Source: Porogramme epimiltina (lineage: Eukaryota > Basidiomycota > Agaricomycetes > Polyporales > Polyporaceae). Taken from it: a stretch of DNA of 26,457 nt. Numbering within the stretch: the first letter of the stretch is position 1; every line of letters begins with the position of its first letter. Shown here piece by piece: positions 1-10,045 of this stretch. The notes under the pieces are model-generated. The model saw only the letters and a list, made by a program, of their open reading frames with translations, did not search any database and was not told the DNA's origin. A program made the translations under genes and the position numbers. The DNA lies in assembly GCA_900155495.1 (NCBI GenBank), contig FTLJ01000194.1, positions 1-26,457 on the forward strand, read 5' to 3'.

Positions 1-698
1 GGCGGGGGCGCGGGGGACGCGGGCGGGAGGGCCTTGGCCTTGGCCTTTGCGCGGCGGTCCTCGCGCTTGTGCACGGTGCGCCAGGCGGGGCGCGCGGGCG
101 CGCCGTCGTCGATCACGCTCGGCGGCGCGGGTGGCGGGGAGGGCGGGGGTGCGGGCTCGTCGTGCTACAAGAGAGCGGGGACGAGCAGGTGGGCGGGTGG
201 GCAGACGGGCGGGTGGCGGGGCGCGGGACGTGAGTGGGGGTGCGATCGTGATCGGAGGTGGGGACGGACGGGCGGGTGGAGGTGAGGCGAGGTGAGGTAG
301 GGGAGGACGGCGGGACGTACCTTGGGCATCCAGTCGGGGTTGTACTCGCCCCCTGAGCCGAACTTGGACTTGACGGCCATGAGCTCCGAGATCTCACTGC
401 GTGGGTGGGAGGTGGAGGGAAAGTAGGCAGGGGAAGGGGCTCGGTGAGAACGACTGCAACAGAGGGAAAGAGAGCAGATGGAGGGCGTACTATTGCAACT
501 GTCTCCGCTCGTCTCTGAGCTTGCCAACCTCCGCTAGGAGGATGCGGACCTCATTCGCAAGGGCCTTGCTGAAGTCGTTGATGTACCTGTACAGAGATGC
601 ACGCGCCAGGGTAGGTGAGCCTGGCCATCCCGCCAGCCTGAGCTCGAGGAACAGACGCACTTGGGTGGGGCGGGGTAGTTGCCCTTCTGCGAAGACAT
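1..698 (-). CDS. Hypothetical coiled-coil protein, 5' part (partial at left edge)
   Basis: I do not recognise this protein. Four exons join in phase: 661-698, 491-586, 321-396 and 1-164, with introns of 74, 94 and 156 nt, all GT...AG. The start ATG at 698 gives MSSQKGNYPAPPKYINDFSK, followed by a charged helical stretch (residues about 17-55, with ALANEVRILLAEVGKLRDER) that looks like a short coiled coil. Next comes a Gly/Tyr/Trp patch (SKFGSGGEYNPDWMPK) and a Pro/Ala-rich tail with a basic run (KREDRRAKAKAKA). A nearer AG in intron 2 would leave only a 37-nt intron and add 19 residues, so the farther AG was chosen. The reading frame is open at base 1, so the C-terminus lies outside the window. 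A conserved small fungal scaffold or subunit is possible, but no function can be named. Confidence 0.7.
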
Positions 699-844
699 CG
701 TGCGGGGTCGTTACGTAGCGTGCCAGATAGCAGTCGCGTGGGTCGCAGCAGCGCTGAGCTGAGAGTAAAGAGGGAAGAATCGGGTAGCGGCGGAGTCGGC
801 GAGACGGTCCTTGGCGAGGCGGCGGGCTCCCGTCGAGAGGTGTG

Positions 845-852
845 CTTTTATA
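845..852 (-). promoter_or_regulatory. TATA box of the gene starting at 698
   Basis: On the minus strand this reads TATAAAAG, a consensus TATA box, 147 nt upstream of the ATG at 698. Its position and orientation suit the first gene. It lies just outside the inverted repeat arm that begins near 886. Confidence 0.5.
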
Positions 853-885
853 TCCGGCGTCTATCTGTGCGCCGCGAGTTCAGAA

Positions 886-1178
886 TATTGCCGTTTGCAG
901 CCGGCTTGTCGCGGGCGGCTATGGGCGCAATTTCCCCCCCGCGCGACTTTTCCCCCCCACCCTCAGCCGAGCGCCACTCTACCGCACCCAACCAACTTCC
1001 ATCCGCTGTATCTCTCTCAATTCTTGCTCGTTTCCCTCCATTCCTTCTGCTTTCTATGCGCCTCGCTTAACGCTCTCATATGGCATCATTCAAGAACTAT
1101 CCCTATCTCTACAGCCTCTCCTAAACGCAACACCCGTCTCAGCCACACCGACCAGCATCACCTCGCCCGGAACTCGTT
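886..1178 (+). repeat. Inverted repeat arm, left copy (~293 bp)
   Basis: This segment recurs as its reverse complement at 2283-2586 with long identical blocks, for example TTTGCAGCCGGCTTGTCGCG, CCGAGCGCCACTCTACCGCA and CTGTATCTCTCTCAATTCTT. The 3' end of the arm is more divergent, with small indels around 1120-1178. It holds two C7 runs, then a CT-rich tract and a CATATGGCA block, so it resembles a fungal promoter plus 5' leader. It could instead be the terminal inverted repeat of a non-autonomous element. No target-site duplication was seen at the outer edges. Confidence 0.85.
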
Positions 1179-1437
1179 GTTGCGTCAGCAACTCATGGCT
1201 CGTTTCTGTGTCGAATGTGGAGTTAGTGATATAGGAGTCTGACCGCGCAAACCACTGTGGGTTATTGGATTTCGGCAATAGGGGTATGTCATCATGTGGT
1301 TCTGTTGTCTGTCGCGTCTTCACGCTACCCCGTGTATCCTATGTATCGTGGTCGTTAATATTCATTCTGTTTTCATCATTCTCCCACTACATGTACTATC
1401 CTCTTTGTGTGGTGTTCATGGCTTTGTCGTCCATCGT

Positions 1438-1790
1438 TGAACACCGATTCAACTCAACGTCAAGATCTCCGAGTCTGTTCGTGATGAAGACGTGTACATC
1501 ATCCAAACGGGCTGCAAGGATGTCAGCGACAACCTCATGGAGCTCCTCATCCTCATCTCTGCCTGCAAGGGTGCGTCCGTGTGGAGGATCACTGCCGTTA
1601 TGCCCAATTTCCCTCATGCGCGCATGGACAAGAAGGGCAAGAGCCACACCCCCATCACAGCGAAGCTCATCGCCAACATGCTCGCCGTCGCGGGCTGCGA
1701 CCTTCAAGCTGCATCCCGAGCTCCTCAGTTCATTATCTGGCACGCCCGTCTACTCTTTACTGTGCGCACGCCATGTACGGAGGTGACCCC
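1438..1790 (+). pseudogene. Ribose-phosphate pyrophosphokinase (PRPP synthetase) fragment, decayed
   Basis: One frame carries the N-terminal signature of PRPP synthetase: [15 protein letters not shown] at about 1468-1512, then [29 protein letters not shown] and [11 protein letters not shown], ending near GCD at about 1700. The intact enzyme makes phosphoribosyl pyrophosphate from ribose 5-phosphate and ATP. The piece covers only about 80 residues of a protein of roughly 320. Usually conserved residues are changed (KDKSRAPITAK reads [18 protein letters not shown] reads PNFPHAR). The preceding HRF..N block is in another frame. After 1700 the match to the DLHASQ region is scrambled, and the PRPP-binding and C-terminal parts are absent. 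It lies between two inverted repeat arms. It is a dead fragment, not a working gene. Confidence 0.8.
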
Positions 1791-2282
1791 AGCCATCCAT
1801 GACGCCCGCTCCCGCTTGCTAGTCTAGATGCTCCGTTTAGTTCAGCATGTAGCATCGTCGTTGCTCCTCATTATCTGCCTTCCTCCGTGTGTTGTCTCCT
1901 TGTTAGCACTATCCTGTCCCTACTATAGCCCTCGCGTGCGGAATGCTTTCGCCCAATGCCCAGGCACAACCCATACTATCACCGCTCGTTTCTTCACCAT
2001 ATGGCCTACCCGCATCACACATTCGTTCGTAGGCCTCGACCAGGGGTCACAAGAGCTATTCATCGTAGAGACCACATTACAAACAAATGTATTGCATTCA
2101 CACTTGTCCAATCCTCAATACATTATGGCGTAGGGAACCGTTTTGCAGGGAAGGGGGAACGACTGTCAATGCTATAGTACGACTTCATACCTTGGAACCT
2201 CTCCCGCCACTGAGTGAAATACTCGCCGTTGAGTTTGACTCTACAGTCTAGAAGATCCCACGTCATTCTATGCTACTGTAAT
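1791..2282. other. Unassigned spacer inside the inverted-repeat module
   Basis: This stretch between the prs relic and the right arm is less GC-rich than the neighbouring genes. I see no protein motif or extended codon-like frame in it on either strand. It may be degraded sequence that arrived with the prs fragment. Confidence 0.4.
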
Positions 2283-2586
2283 GACGAGCTCCGGGCGAGT
2301 TTATGCAAGGTGATGCTGGTCGGTGTGGCTGAGGCGAATGTCGTGTCTGGGGGAGGCTACAGGAGCAGGAACAGTTCTTGAATGGTGCCATATGATATCA
2401 GGAAACGAAGCACGTCGAAAACAGAAGAAATGGAGGGAAACGAGCAAGAATTGAGAGAGATACAGCGGATGGGAGTTGGTTGGGTGCGGTAGAGTGGCGC
2501 TCGGCTAAGGGTGGGGGGGAAAAAGTCGCGCGGGGGGGAAATTGTGCTCAGAGCCGCCCGCGACAAGCCGGCTGCAAACGGCAATA
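2283..2586 (-). repeat. Inverted repeat arm, right copy (~304 bp)
   Basis: This is the reverse complement of 886-1178, with scattered substitutions and a few indels, so the two arms face each other across about 1.1 kb. Both arms keep the C7 runs (G7 runs on the other strand, three G-tracts close together here), the CT-rich tract and the CATATGGCA block. The outer boundaries are sharp, near the CAATA/TATTG end. The arms enclose the prs relic. Confidence 0.85.
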
Positions 2587-3140
2587 GTCTAGACTTGCTT
2601 ACTCGGGCTTGCCGGGTTTGAAACAGTAGTAGGCCCACTTAAAAGAGGTTAACGCGGTGTTACTTAGAGCCTCTTCCCTACCTGTTCAAACGACAAGCTG
2701 GATGAAGACCTCGATTATACCAGCAAGTTCGAATTTCCATTGGGGCACACCGCACGCAAATGTTGAGAGACAAAGAACAATGATTGATATGCGATATCTT
2801 ACAGTACCTTTGTGATTGACGTTGTACAGTAATAATGCTACTACGAATCCTTCCCTGCTGCGAGGCGGCGATTCTACTGGCCAGAACGAAGAAGTACAAG
2901 ATAATAAAAATAAGGTGCGGGGAAGGCGTTGGCGACGGTGGAGAAGAGGAACATATGTATGTGTGTGTGTGCGTGTGTGGTGATTAGGGCATAGTGGGTG
3001 GCGCATGGTGGGGATGATGATATGTGCATAGACGAGAAAAGAGGAGGCATATGGCGTGCCGCGGACCGACCGAACCGAAAAAATGGGAGCAAAAAGGGTG
3101 ACCAGGTAACTCGAACCCCAGACGACGGCGGAGAGCGCGC
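2587..3140. other. Downstream flank of the 3141-4515 gene, with a GT-rich microsatellite
   Basis: No gene is supported here. A reading frame on the minus strand continues past the upstream gene but lacks any motif. A short imperfect GT repeat lies near 2953-2980. The region probably holds the 3' UTR of the gene ending at 3141 and then spacer up to the inverted repeat arm. Confidence 0.4.
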
Positions 3141-4515
3141 TCAGGCCTTGACGGCGACCCTGGGCTGCGGGCGGGGCACGAGCTCGGGGCGGCCGATGGA
3201 CATCGCGAGGCCCGTGAGGAGCATGTCCCAGCTCCAGTCGATGCCGACCCACAGCCGGCGGTCGCTGATGCCGAGGTAGATCGCGTTCTGCCAGAGGCCG
3301 ATGACGGTCCCGAGCATCTGCACGATCGCCTGCGGGGTGAAGCGCGCGGCGACGCGGCGGCCCGTCTCGAGGATGTAGTGCGGGTTCTGCGGGTTCGGGT
3401 TCTGCGGCGTGGGGAGCGCCATCGACGGCTTCTGCACGGGCACGAGCTGGTCGAGGAGCCAGGAGACCTTGTGCGTGTAGAGCGTCTGGAGGAGGTACAT
3501 GAACGAGGCTGGGTGCGGGACCGCGAGCGGGACGACGGGGAGGTTGAGCTGCGTGCCGGGCGCGCCGCCCTCGTTGACGGACACGCGCGTCTCGGTCGCG
3601 CGCTCGGACTTGGCGAGCGGGAACCACTTGCCGCAGTGCGCGGCGAGCACGAGGTTGTGCGCTGCGACGAGCGAGACCTTGCGCCGGCCCGTCTCGGGGT
3701 TGATCCCGGAGTTCTTGTGCACGGGCTGCGCAACGGGGAGCTCCCAGAGCGCGAGGACGTGTGTGGGGTGCGAGTGGGGGAGAGGAGAGGCGCACTGGAG
3801 CTTGACGTGGTCGGCGATGGTTACATTCACTTCGTCCGGGAGCGAGGCGCAGTGGCCCATCGAGGACGAGTCGATGCGGGCGTTCTTCACGAGATGCCAC
3901 ATGCTGCGATGCGTGCATGTCAGGACATGCACAAAGAGGAAGAAAGAGGGGATGCACGTACTTTTCACCAGTGACCTCAAGCCCGCGAAGGATAAACTCC
4001 AACTCAACATCTTCGAGCTCGGGATCGCATGCGTCCACGTTCTCGCGGTTGATAGGGACAGGCCACACCTGAGGAGGCGGGCGGCGGAGGAAGCGGGGGA
4101 AGTGGATCGTCGTCTCTGAGGAATCCTTCTCCTGAGCGAACAGGGCAGCGACTGCCGGTGTGGACTTGATAGCCTCCTGGACGGCCTTGAGCGACTCAGC
4201 GGGCGCTGCAACGGGTGCTGGCGCTGGTGCGGGTGTGGGAGCGGGTACGGGTGCTGTTGCGGCGGGCGCACAGGAGACCTTTGCGAGCTTGGCGCGCTGG
4301 GCCTTGGTGTGGTGCCTTTGGGCGTTGAGGACAACTTTCTTGACCTTCAAAGGCGCAGAGCCGCTGACGACGCGGGCACGCCGCCGGCGGGAAGCTTCAC
4401 GGGCGGACACAAGGGCGTCTGCCTTCTTGGAGAAGGAGGGCACCATGTTCTCGGCGTTTGAGCTCTTCCTGAGAAGGAAACGCTTGCCTACGGGGTGGTG
4501 GACCATGGTCGACAT
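3141..4515 (-). CDS. Basidiomycete regulatory-type protein, possibly Clp1 (clampless1)-like
   Basis: Two exons, 3903-4515 minus the intron 3903/3962 (exon 1 3962-4515, exon 2 3141-3903, 58-nt GT...AG intron), give 438 residues. Residues 1-120 are basic, then Ala/Pro-rich (APTPAPAPAPVAAPAE), and look disordered. From about 140 the protein is ordered: HFPRFLRRPP, VELEFILRGLEVTGE, MWHLVKNARIDSSSMGHCAS, VSLVAAHNLVLAAHCGKWFP, then MLGTVIGLWQNAIYLG and RLWVGIDWSWDMLLTGLAMS near the end. The start follows a minus-strand TATA box by about 100 nt. The alternation of VAAHNLVLAAH, VPLAVPHPASF and GLWQNAIYLG blocks reminds me of Clp1-like proteins, which in Coprinopsis and Ustilago are needed for clamp-cell development downstream of the mating-type homeodomain proteins. 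That naming rests on memory of the family and is uncertain. No enzymatic motif is seen. The gene model itself is firm. Confidence 0.8.
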
Positions 4516-4610
4516 TTGTGTGGGAGAGGGGATAGTGGGCTAGGCGGCAGAGGGACGGTAGGCGGATAGGCAGAAGCGGAAATGTTGGATAGCCAGAGGG
4601 AGAGGGGGCG

Positions 4611-4618
4611 TGTTTATA
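4611..4618 (-). promoter_or_regulatory. TATA box of the 3141-4515 gene
   Basis: On the minus strand this reads TATAAACA, about 96 nt upstream of the ATG at 4515. A second ATG four codons in also fits, but the first is the longer and simpler choice. Confidence 0.45.
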
Positions 4619-6359
4619 ATGCGGGCGGGGGTTGGCACGCGCGTTACGTAAAGCGATTGCAGGATTGCCCTTGGGCGGCTTCTCAGAGGGGGCGGTTGTT
4701 TGGCCTGTGTGGGCGTGCCTTTGGCACACTTTCCATCCATGGCAACTTTCAGTGGGCGTCCTCGCAATCCGTCTACAATCCGGCTCAAGTGCCCGCTTCA
4801 GTCGTCGCCACAGGCCACCCAGTTGTTCTCTTTGGTCGTCCAGTATGGAAACCATCCACGTCCGACCGCTCAATTGTAGTTCAGCGCCCTCCCACCCACG
4901 GAAGACATCATCCTTGGGTCATTGGAATCCTCGTCGCCATTGTGCAGAGCTATAGGCTCGTTTGCCGTAGTAGGCAGCTAGAAGAATGCTAATACGTCCC
5001 AGACCTCGGCCAAAGGGCCCCTTCCGACTGCCCATGGCCGCTCCTTTGGTGATTGCCTCATCAGCGGCACAACACTGTTCTTCTCGACGGACAAAGCCCA
5101 TTCGCAGGTGGAAGTCAAGTGTCGCTTGAGTCTTGAATGAGGCGTGAGCCACTGCCATGTGCCCCTATTGTATGCTCCCGCGCTTTAACAGTCGCTTCGA
5201 CAGACTTCGGATCTGATTCGTGCCGTGCTGCTTGATCCTTATTGCCTCATGTGTGGCTGGAATATCATTGTTGACGGTTTTATAGTTCCCAGTACAGCGA
5301 AGAAGTCGTCCGTGAGCTCAGTCCGCTTGACAGAGTCACATTCAATTCCAGAAAGGAGGTCGTAGATAGGCGCCCAGTTCAAGGCCCAGTGCCGCGGCCA
5401 TAAATCATCGTCCCTAAGTTTTCATCCAGCTTGTGCGTCGCGACAGGTGTTGTGGTCGAGATAACTTTCGAGGTAAAGTTGGAGGCCTAGCGTCACCGAG
5501 AATACACCAGACCCGGATCTTGGTACTTGAGCGCCAGTGCCCTCTGCTGGTGGTCAGCGTTCTTCACAGATGTAGTCCGACTCGAGTGCCCGGGCTTGAA
5601 TGAAGGAGTCTCGTCCAAGTATGCTTGTTTTTTCGTTGTATAAATAGTTCTTGAGATCCTCTTCGCGGGATGCTTGAGGTCCTCTTCGCGGGATGCTTGA
5701 GGATACAGAGATGGCCAGGCACCTATTAAGCGCCACCCATGATCAAGATTCGCCTTCAGGTAAGCACATTAGCGAAGAGCTAAAACTAGGAACAATAGAT
5801 CCAAGCTTCAGGACCAGTGCGCGGAGGGCCTGTCTTCGGGGGAGTTCAAGAGTTCGAGGCCAAAGGGATGGTGGTGGTTGTTGAAAGACCTGCCTGACTT
5901 GTGGTCAGTGTAGATAACTCCGCAGAGGCGGATTCCCATATACGGTATGTTGTCAGCCCAAGCGCCGGCATCGGCCGGGTTGCGCCAGCTACTCCGACAT
6001 TCGATTGTTCCTCAAATTGGCCTGCCGACTAAACATTTCTACAGTACTCTTCAGAAAGAGGTGGTTGCGGATGGCTCCCGGTGGGTGCACCTCTTCAGAG
6101 CATGATATCCTGCACAAGACACTGGCAGACGCGCTGGACACTGGGCGCAGCGCGCGTCGCGTTTCCATCATGTGACCGTGGTTTGAGTTGAGAACGGGTC
6201 TCCGCCGCTGCGCGAGCTGGTTCATTCCGAACTACCTCCCCCTCGCCCGCCTCACTGCTGCCTCGCTGCACCTCCCGCTTCCCCTTCTAGCACCCCGAAG
6301 CACCACCCCCTCGACGGACACCGCGGCCCATCGTTACTTCACCAAGACTGCGCGGCGCG
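4619..6359. other. Gene-poor interval, possible coding remnants near 4919-5420
   Basis: No intact gene is supported. On the minus strand around 5247-5420 a stop-free stretch of about 58 codons reads like protein (LWPRHWALNWAPIYDLLSG, TDDFFAVLGTIKPS). A second frame at 4919-5158 also looks protein-like, but the two are separated by stops and frame changes. They may be remnants of one lost gene, or chance. A 23-bp tandem duplication lies at 5653-5702. The last ~170 bp before 6360 are C-rich and are the likely promoter and leader of the SAP gene. Confidence 0.35.
5653..5702. repeat. Tandem duplication, 23-bp unit, two copies
   Basis: The unit TCCTCTTCGCGGGATGCTT with its leading GAGA or GAGG occurs twice back to back, with one difference, followed by the first bases of a third copy. 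It lies in gene-poor sequence and has no coding role that I can see. Confidence 0.85.
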
Positions 6360-9300
6360 ATGTCGGCGACGCAGATCCTCTTCAACTCGCCCGCGCTGCA
6401 CTCGCTCAAGCGCGACCAGCTCGTCAAGCTGTGCAAATTGCACTCGGTCAAGGCAAACGGGAAGAACGTTGAACTGATCGAGCGACTCAAGCAGCGCGCA
6501 CTCGAGCTTTCCCCGGAAGCGCTCGCCGAGGACGCTGCCGATCTCAGCGCGGTGGGCATCGTCGCCCCAATTGCGTCGCAAGACGAGACGCAGTCAATAC
6601 AAGATGAAGACGAAACCATGGAAGATGCACAGACTATCCCAGGGGGATTCGGAGAGGAGCCCGCACCCCACTACCAATCTGCAGCAAACGAAGACTACGA
6701 AATGCAAGACGTTGTCCTGACGTCCCGGTTTTCGATACCGCGCCCAAGTGAGCAGTGGGAGATCGTTATGGAGGATATACAAGAAGTCGACGAGGGCAGA
6801 GCGGGCACTATGTCTTCAAAGGGCAGCCTCCGGACACTGTCTAATGGGGAGTTCGGAACGCACACTTCGAAAGGTATGTGCATGACCGCGTATTTGTTTA
6901 TCCTCTTGCCACTGTTCTTTGCGGGGTCCGTTGTTGGACCCCTTTCCTATCACTACTTATCCGTTTATTACCCTTACTCTGTCTACGTTTGTACGCATAT
7001 AATCATCATTCTTGCGTGCAATGTTCCCTTCATTGAAGCATATACGAAGTTGTCCGAACACTGGCTGACCCCGCCGCCTCTCGGTCTCAACAGCCTCGGT
7101 CTCTTCCTCCATCAAGGCCCTCGCCACTTCTCTAGGCATCAAACGCGTCACCTCCAAGTCAACCACCTACTCTCAAGACACCGACATTGACAAGATGCCT
7201 TCATTTTCACCTGGCAAAATATTTGGAAGCACCAAAGCTCGCGACTCCCTCGCGGCCCACGCGACACCATACTCAGAGATCCCTCCCTCCGATTCCCTTC
7301 CCGAGACTGACCACTTCAAGTTTTCCACTCCCGATGCCAGTTTCCTCGAGGACGAAAACTTGGCGGGTGACATTAGCATGGGTGGGGCTTCACCTGTGAG
7401 GTCAATACGATTGGGGAACAACCCCGGCGGCGGGATGAAGAGCACGATCCGCTTGGTCTCGAACCCTGCGAAAGCTATGACGAAGACATCGACCTTCATG
7501 AGCCCCCCGCGGCTGCCTGTGGTGCAGACTGACTTCGACATTACAGTCGGGACCCCAAACACAATTCGAACGTTGAATATGTGGCCGGCATCCCCTCGTT
7601 CGACCCTCCAGGATCCAGAAGAACGCCTGTACCCCAAGCTGCCTGTCGACGACGGCAGCGAAGACGCAATGCCGGGCAGCATAGGTTTCTCGGCGGCCAC
7701 TCCCGCAAAGACCCCAGGCAAGGCGAAAGCAAGTGCGGCTTCCCTCAAGAAGGGCTTGGCCACTCCTATCGACGAGCCCGACATGTTCTCCCCCGCGAAA
7801 CCTAAGGCAATGACCATCAACGCCGGCGCCACCCCTGGCCCCTCCTCTCGCCCCGCCATCCCGCGCAGCGCCCCATTCCTGTTCGGCTCGCCCCTCCCTC
7901 CCCGGCAGCCCGGGTCCACCACCAAGCTCATCGACAAGGAGGGCGAGGTCGTCGCAGGCGTGTCCAACGCCGCGTTCGACGGCGTCGCGCAGTCCGTGCT
8001 CGAGGAGATGCACCGGCGCATCGCGGACGCGAAGGCGGCCAAGGGCGAGGCCCCCGCGCCGACGCAGCCGCTCTTCTCGTTCACGACGACCGCCGCTACG
8101 GCTACGACGGCGGCCGCGGTGGCGGGCCCGGACCGCTTCACGCGCGCGCACGAGAGCGCGTTTAGCAGGATGGACTCGATCGCGACGCACTACGCCGCGC
8201 GCCGCCCGAACAAGCGCAAGTCGGACGCGCTGGGCCACGGGCGGCCGAGCGGTGCGGCGGCGCGCAGGAGTAGCGCGGCGAACGCGCGGGTGATCAGTGC
8301 GGGAGCAAGGAAACGCATGGTGCCGGGCGGGTTTGGCGACGACGACGACGAGGAAGAGGGGGAGGAGGAAAAGGAGGAGGGCGCCGGGGGCGCGAGGGGG
8401 AGGGACGCGGACGAGGACGAGGACGCGGGGGCGCGCCGCTCGAGCAAGCGCATCAAGATCACGCAGGGGTGGGACGTGCACCGCGGCCAGCGCGTGTCGC
8501 TCGCGCCGCCGATGCCTCCAGAGGACGAACAGAAGAAAGCGAAGGAGCGCGATGCGGTCAGGCGCGAGCTGGATGCGGCGAAGGCGAGGCGGAGGAGCAG
8601 CCGCGGACGGCCGAGCATCGGCGTGCCCCCTGGTGAGTGTCGAGAGCGGTCTTGCGGTCGTGTGCTGGGGCTGACGCGGTGCTGTTGCAGCCAAAGCGAA
8701 GGCTTCGCGGTTCGGGTTCCTCTCGTCCGCGAAGTCGCTGGTGAAGAACGTGTGGAACATGGGCGCGGGGAGCAAGCCGAAGGCTGCCCCCGCCCACGCG
8801 CCGCCCTCGAGCATCCCCGTTCCGAAGCAAGCACCGCCTGCCCCTGTTCCCGCGAAGGCGCCAGAGAAAGGGAAGAGCGATGCGGCGTCGAAGCCATCAA
8901 CAGTTGCTGCGCCGGCGAACTCGCGGAAGGCATCAGGATCGCAGCCGCGCCCCTCTTCGATGTCGTCGACGGCGAGCAAGCTGCTGAAGCCATCGGGATC
9001 TGCTGCGGATGCGAAGGCCGGTGGGGGCACCATCACGTCGACGAAGTCGTCCGCACGCTCGCGCTCCCCTATTCCGCCCTTCACCGCCCCCTCGGGCACC
9101 GTCAGGTCCACGTCCACGTCCATGTCCAGGCCGGAGAGCATCGCGGAGACCGCGCGGTCGCGCGTGAGCAGCACGGTCGCCTCACGCAGCACGACGCGGA
9201 CGAGCACCGTGTCGTCGATGGGTGCACGGACGAGCATGACCTCTGCCGCGTCGGCCGCGTCGTCGATGGGCACGCGCCGGAGCCTCGCGAGCACCAACGC

Positions 9301-10045
9301 CCTCGCAGCCCCCGGCCCCAAGTCGCCCCCCGAGACGAAGGAGCAGCCGAGCGTGCGCAAGCGGACGTCCTCCCTCCTCGCGCCCACCGCAAGTTCGCTC
9401 GCCAAGGCCGCCGGCGCCGTCGTCCACAGGCCGTCCAACGCCGGCCGCACCTCCGGCCTGCCCGCCGTCTCAGAGGCGAGCGCAAAGCCCAAGCGCGCGA
9501 GCGCCGCACAGACCACCGCGGCGGCGGCGCTCAGGGCCGCGAGCAGCCCGATGTCCCCGCGCCCCGCGCGCATCTTCAGCCAGCCCCTCACGAACCTGCC
9601 CTCGTCCTCCCCCGCGTCTTCCGTTGTTGCCGTCGCGCCCTCGCTCGGCGCGGCGGCGGCGCTGCTCATGGGCGGCGCGGACGCGGGGAGCTCGCCGTCG
9701 AAGATCCCGCGGCCGGCGGTGCTCCCGCCGAAGCCGAAGCAGCTCATCGCGCGCAAGCCGCGCATCTCGCGCTCGCGCGTCATCGCGAAGCTCGGCGCGC
9801 AGCGCGCCGCCGTGGCGCAGGGGCTCGGCTCGCCGGGGCCGTCGGGCGCGGGTGCGACGGGTGCGGGCTCGGGTGCGCGTACGCGCTCGAGCATGGGCGA
9901 GCGTGCGCGGCGCTCGCTAGGCGGTGCGAAGGCCGGGCGGGCGAGTGCGGGGGCGGACCTGCGCGCCGCGGCGAAGAAGCGGGCGCGCCAGAGCGAGTAC
10001 ATTCGCCGTCGCAGCCGGGCGGGCGAGAACGGGCTGGACGACTGA
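6360..10045 (+). CDS. SAP-domain DNA-binding protein, large and mostly disordered
   Basis: Three exons (6360-6873, 7094-8632, 8691-10045) join in phase with introns of 220 and 58 nt and give 1135 residues. Residues about 14-47 form a SAP motif (HSLKRDQLVKLCKLHSVKAN then LIERLKQRA), a small helix-turn-helix that binds AT-rich DNA. The rest is low complexity: many S/T-P sites (SATPAKTPGK, LATPIDEP), a patch FLFGSPLPP near the middle, an acidic run (DDDDEEEGEEEKEE) followed by a basic SSKRIKI patch, then a Ser/Ala/Arg-rich tail with RKPRISRSRVIAKLGAQRAA and RARQSEYIRRR at the end. Intron 2 carries the canonical donor GTGAGT. The plan of an N-terminal SAP plus a long basic S/T-P-rich tail recalls metazoan NuSAP, a chromatin and spindle-microtubule protein. 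That is only an analogy of architecture. A nuclear, cell-cycle-phosphorylated chromatin protein is the safest inference. Confidence 0.85.

Noticed and set aside
3090..3130. Possible tRNA T-arm (GGGTTCGAGTTACC on the minus strand)
   Set aside because: No matching acceptor stem, D-arm or anticodon arm could be folded around it. No tRNA was found elsewhere in the window.
2686..3140. Extension of the 3141-4515 gene in the first-exon frame down to 2686
   Set aside because: The first-exon frame turns into Arg/Pro-rich nonsense after the donor at 3961, while the spliced frame keeps conserved-looking blocks to a stop at 3141.
8190..8993. Further long minus-strand frames within the SAP gene
   Set aside because: These are antisense shadows of Ser/Ala/Arg-rich coding sequence, without motifs.
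7402..10002. Very long open frame on the minus strand (866 codons) opposite the SAP gene
   Set aside because: It mirrors the GC-rich third-position bias of the plus-strand exons, crosses a confirmed intron, and has no domain. The plus strand has a SAP motif and consistent splicing.
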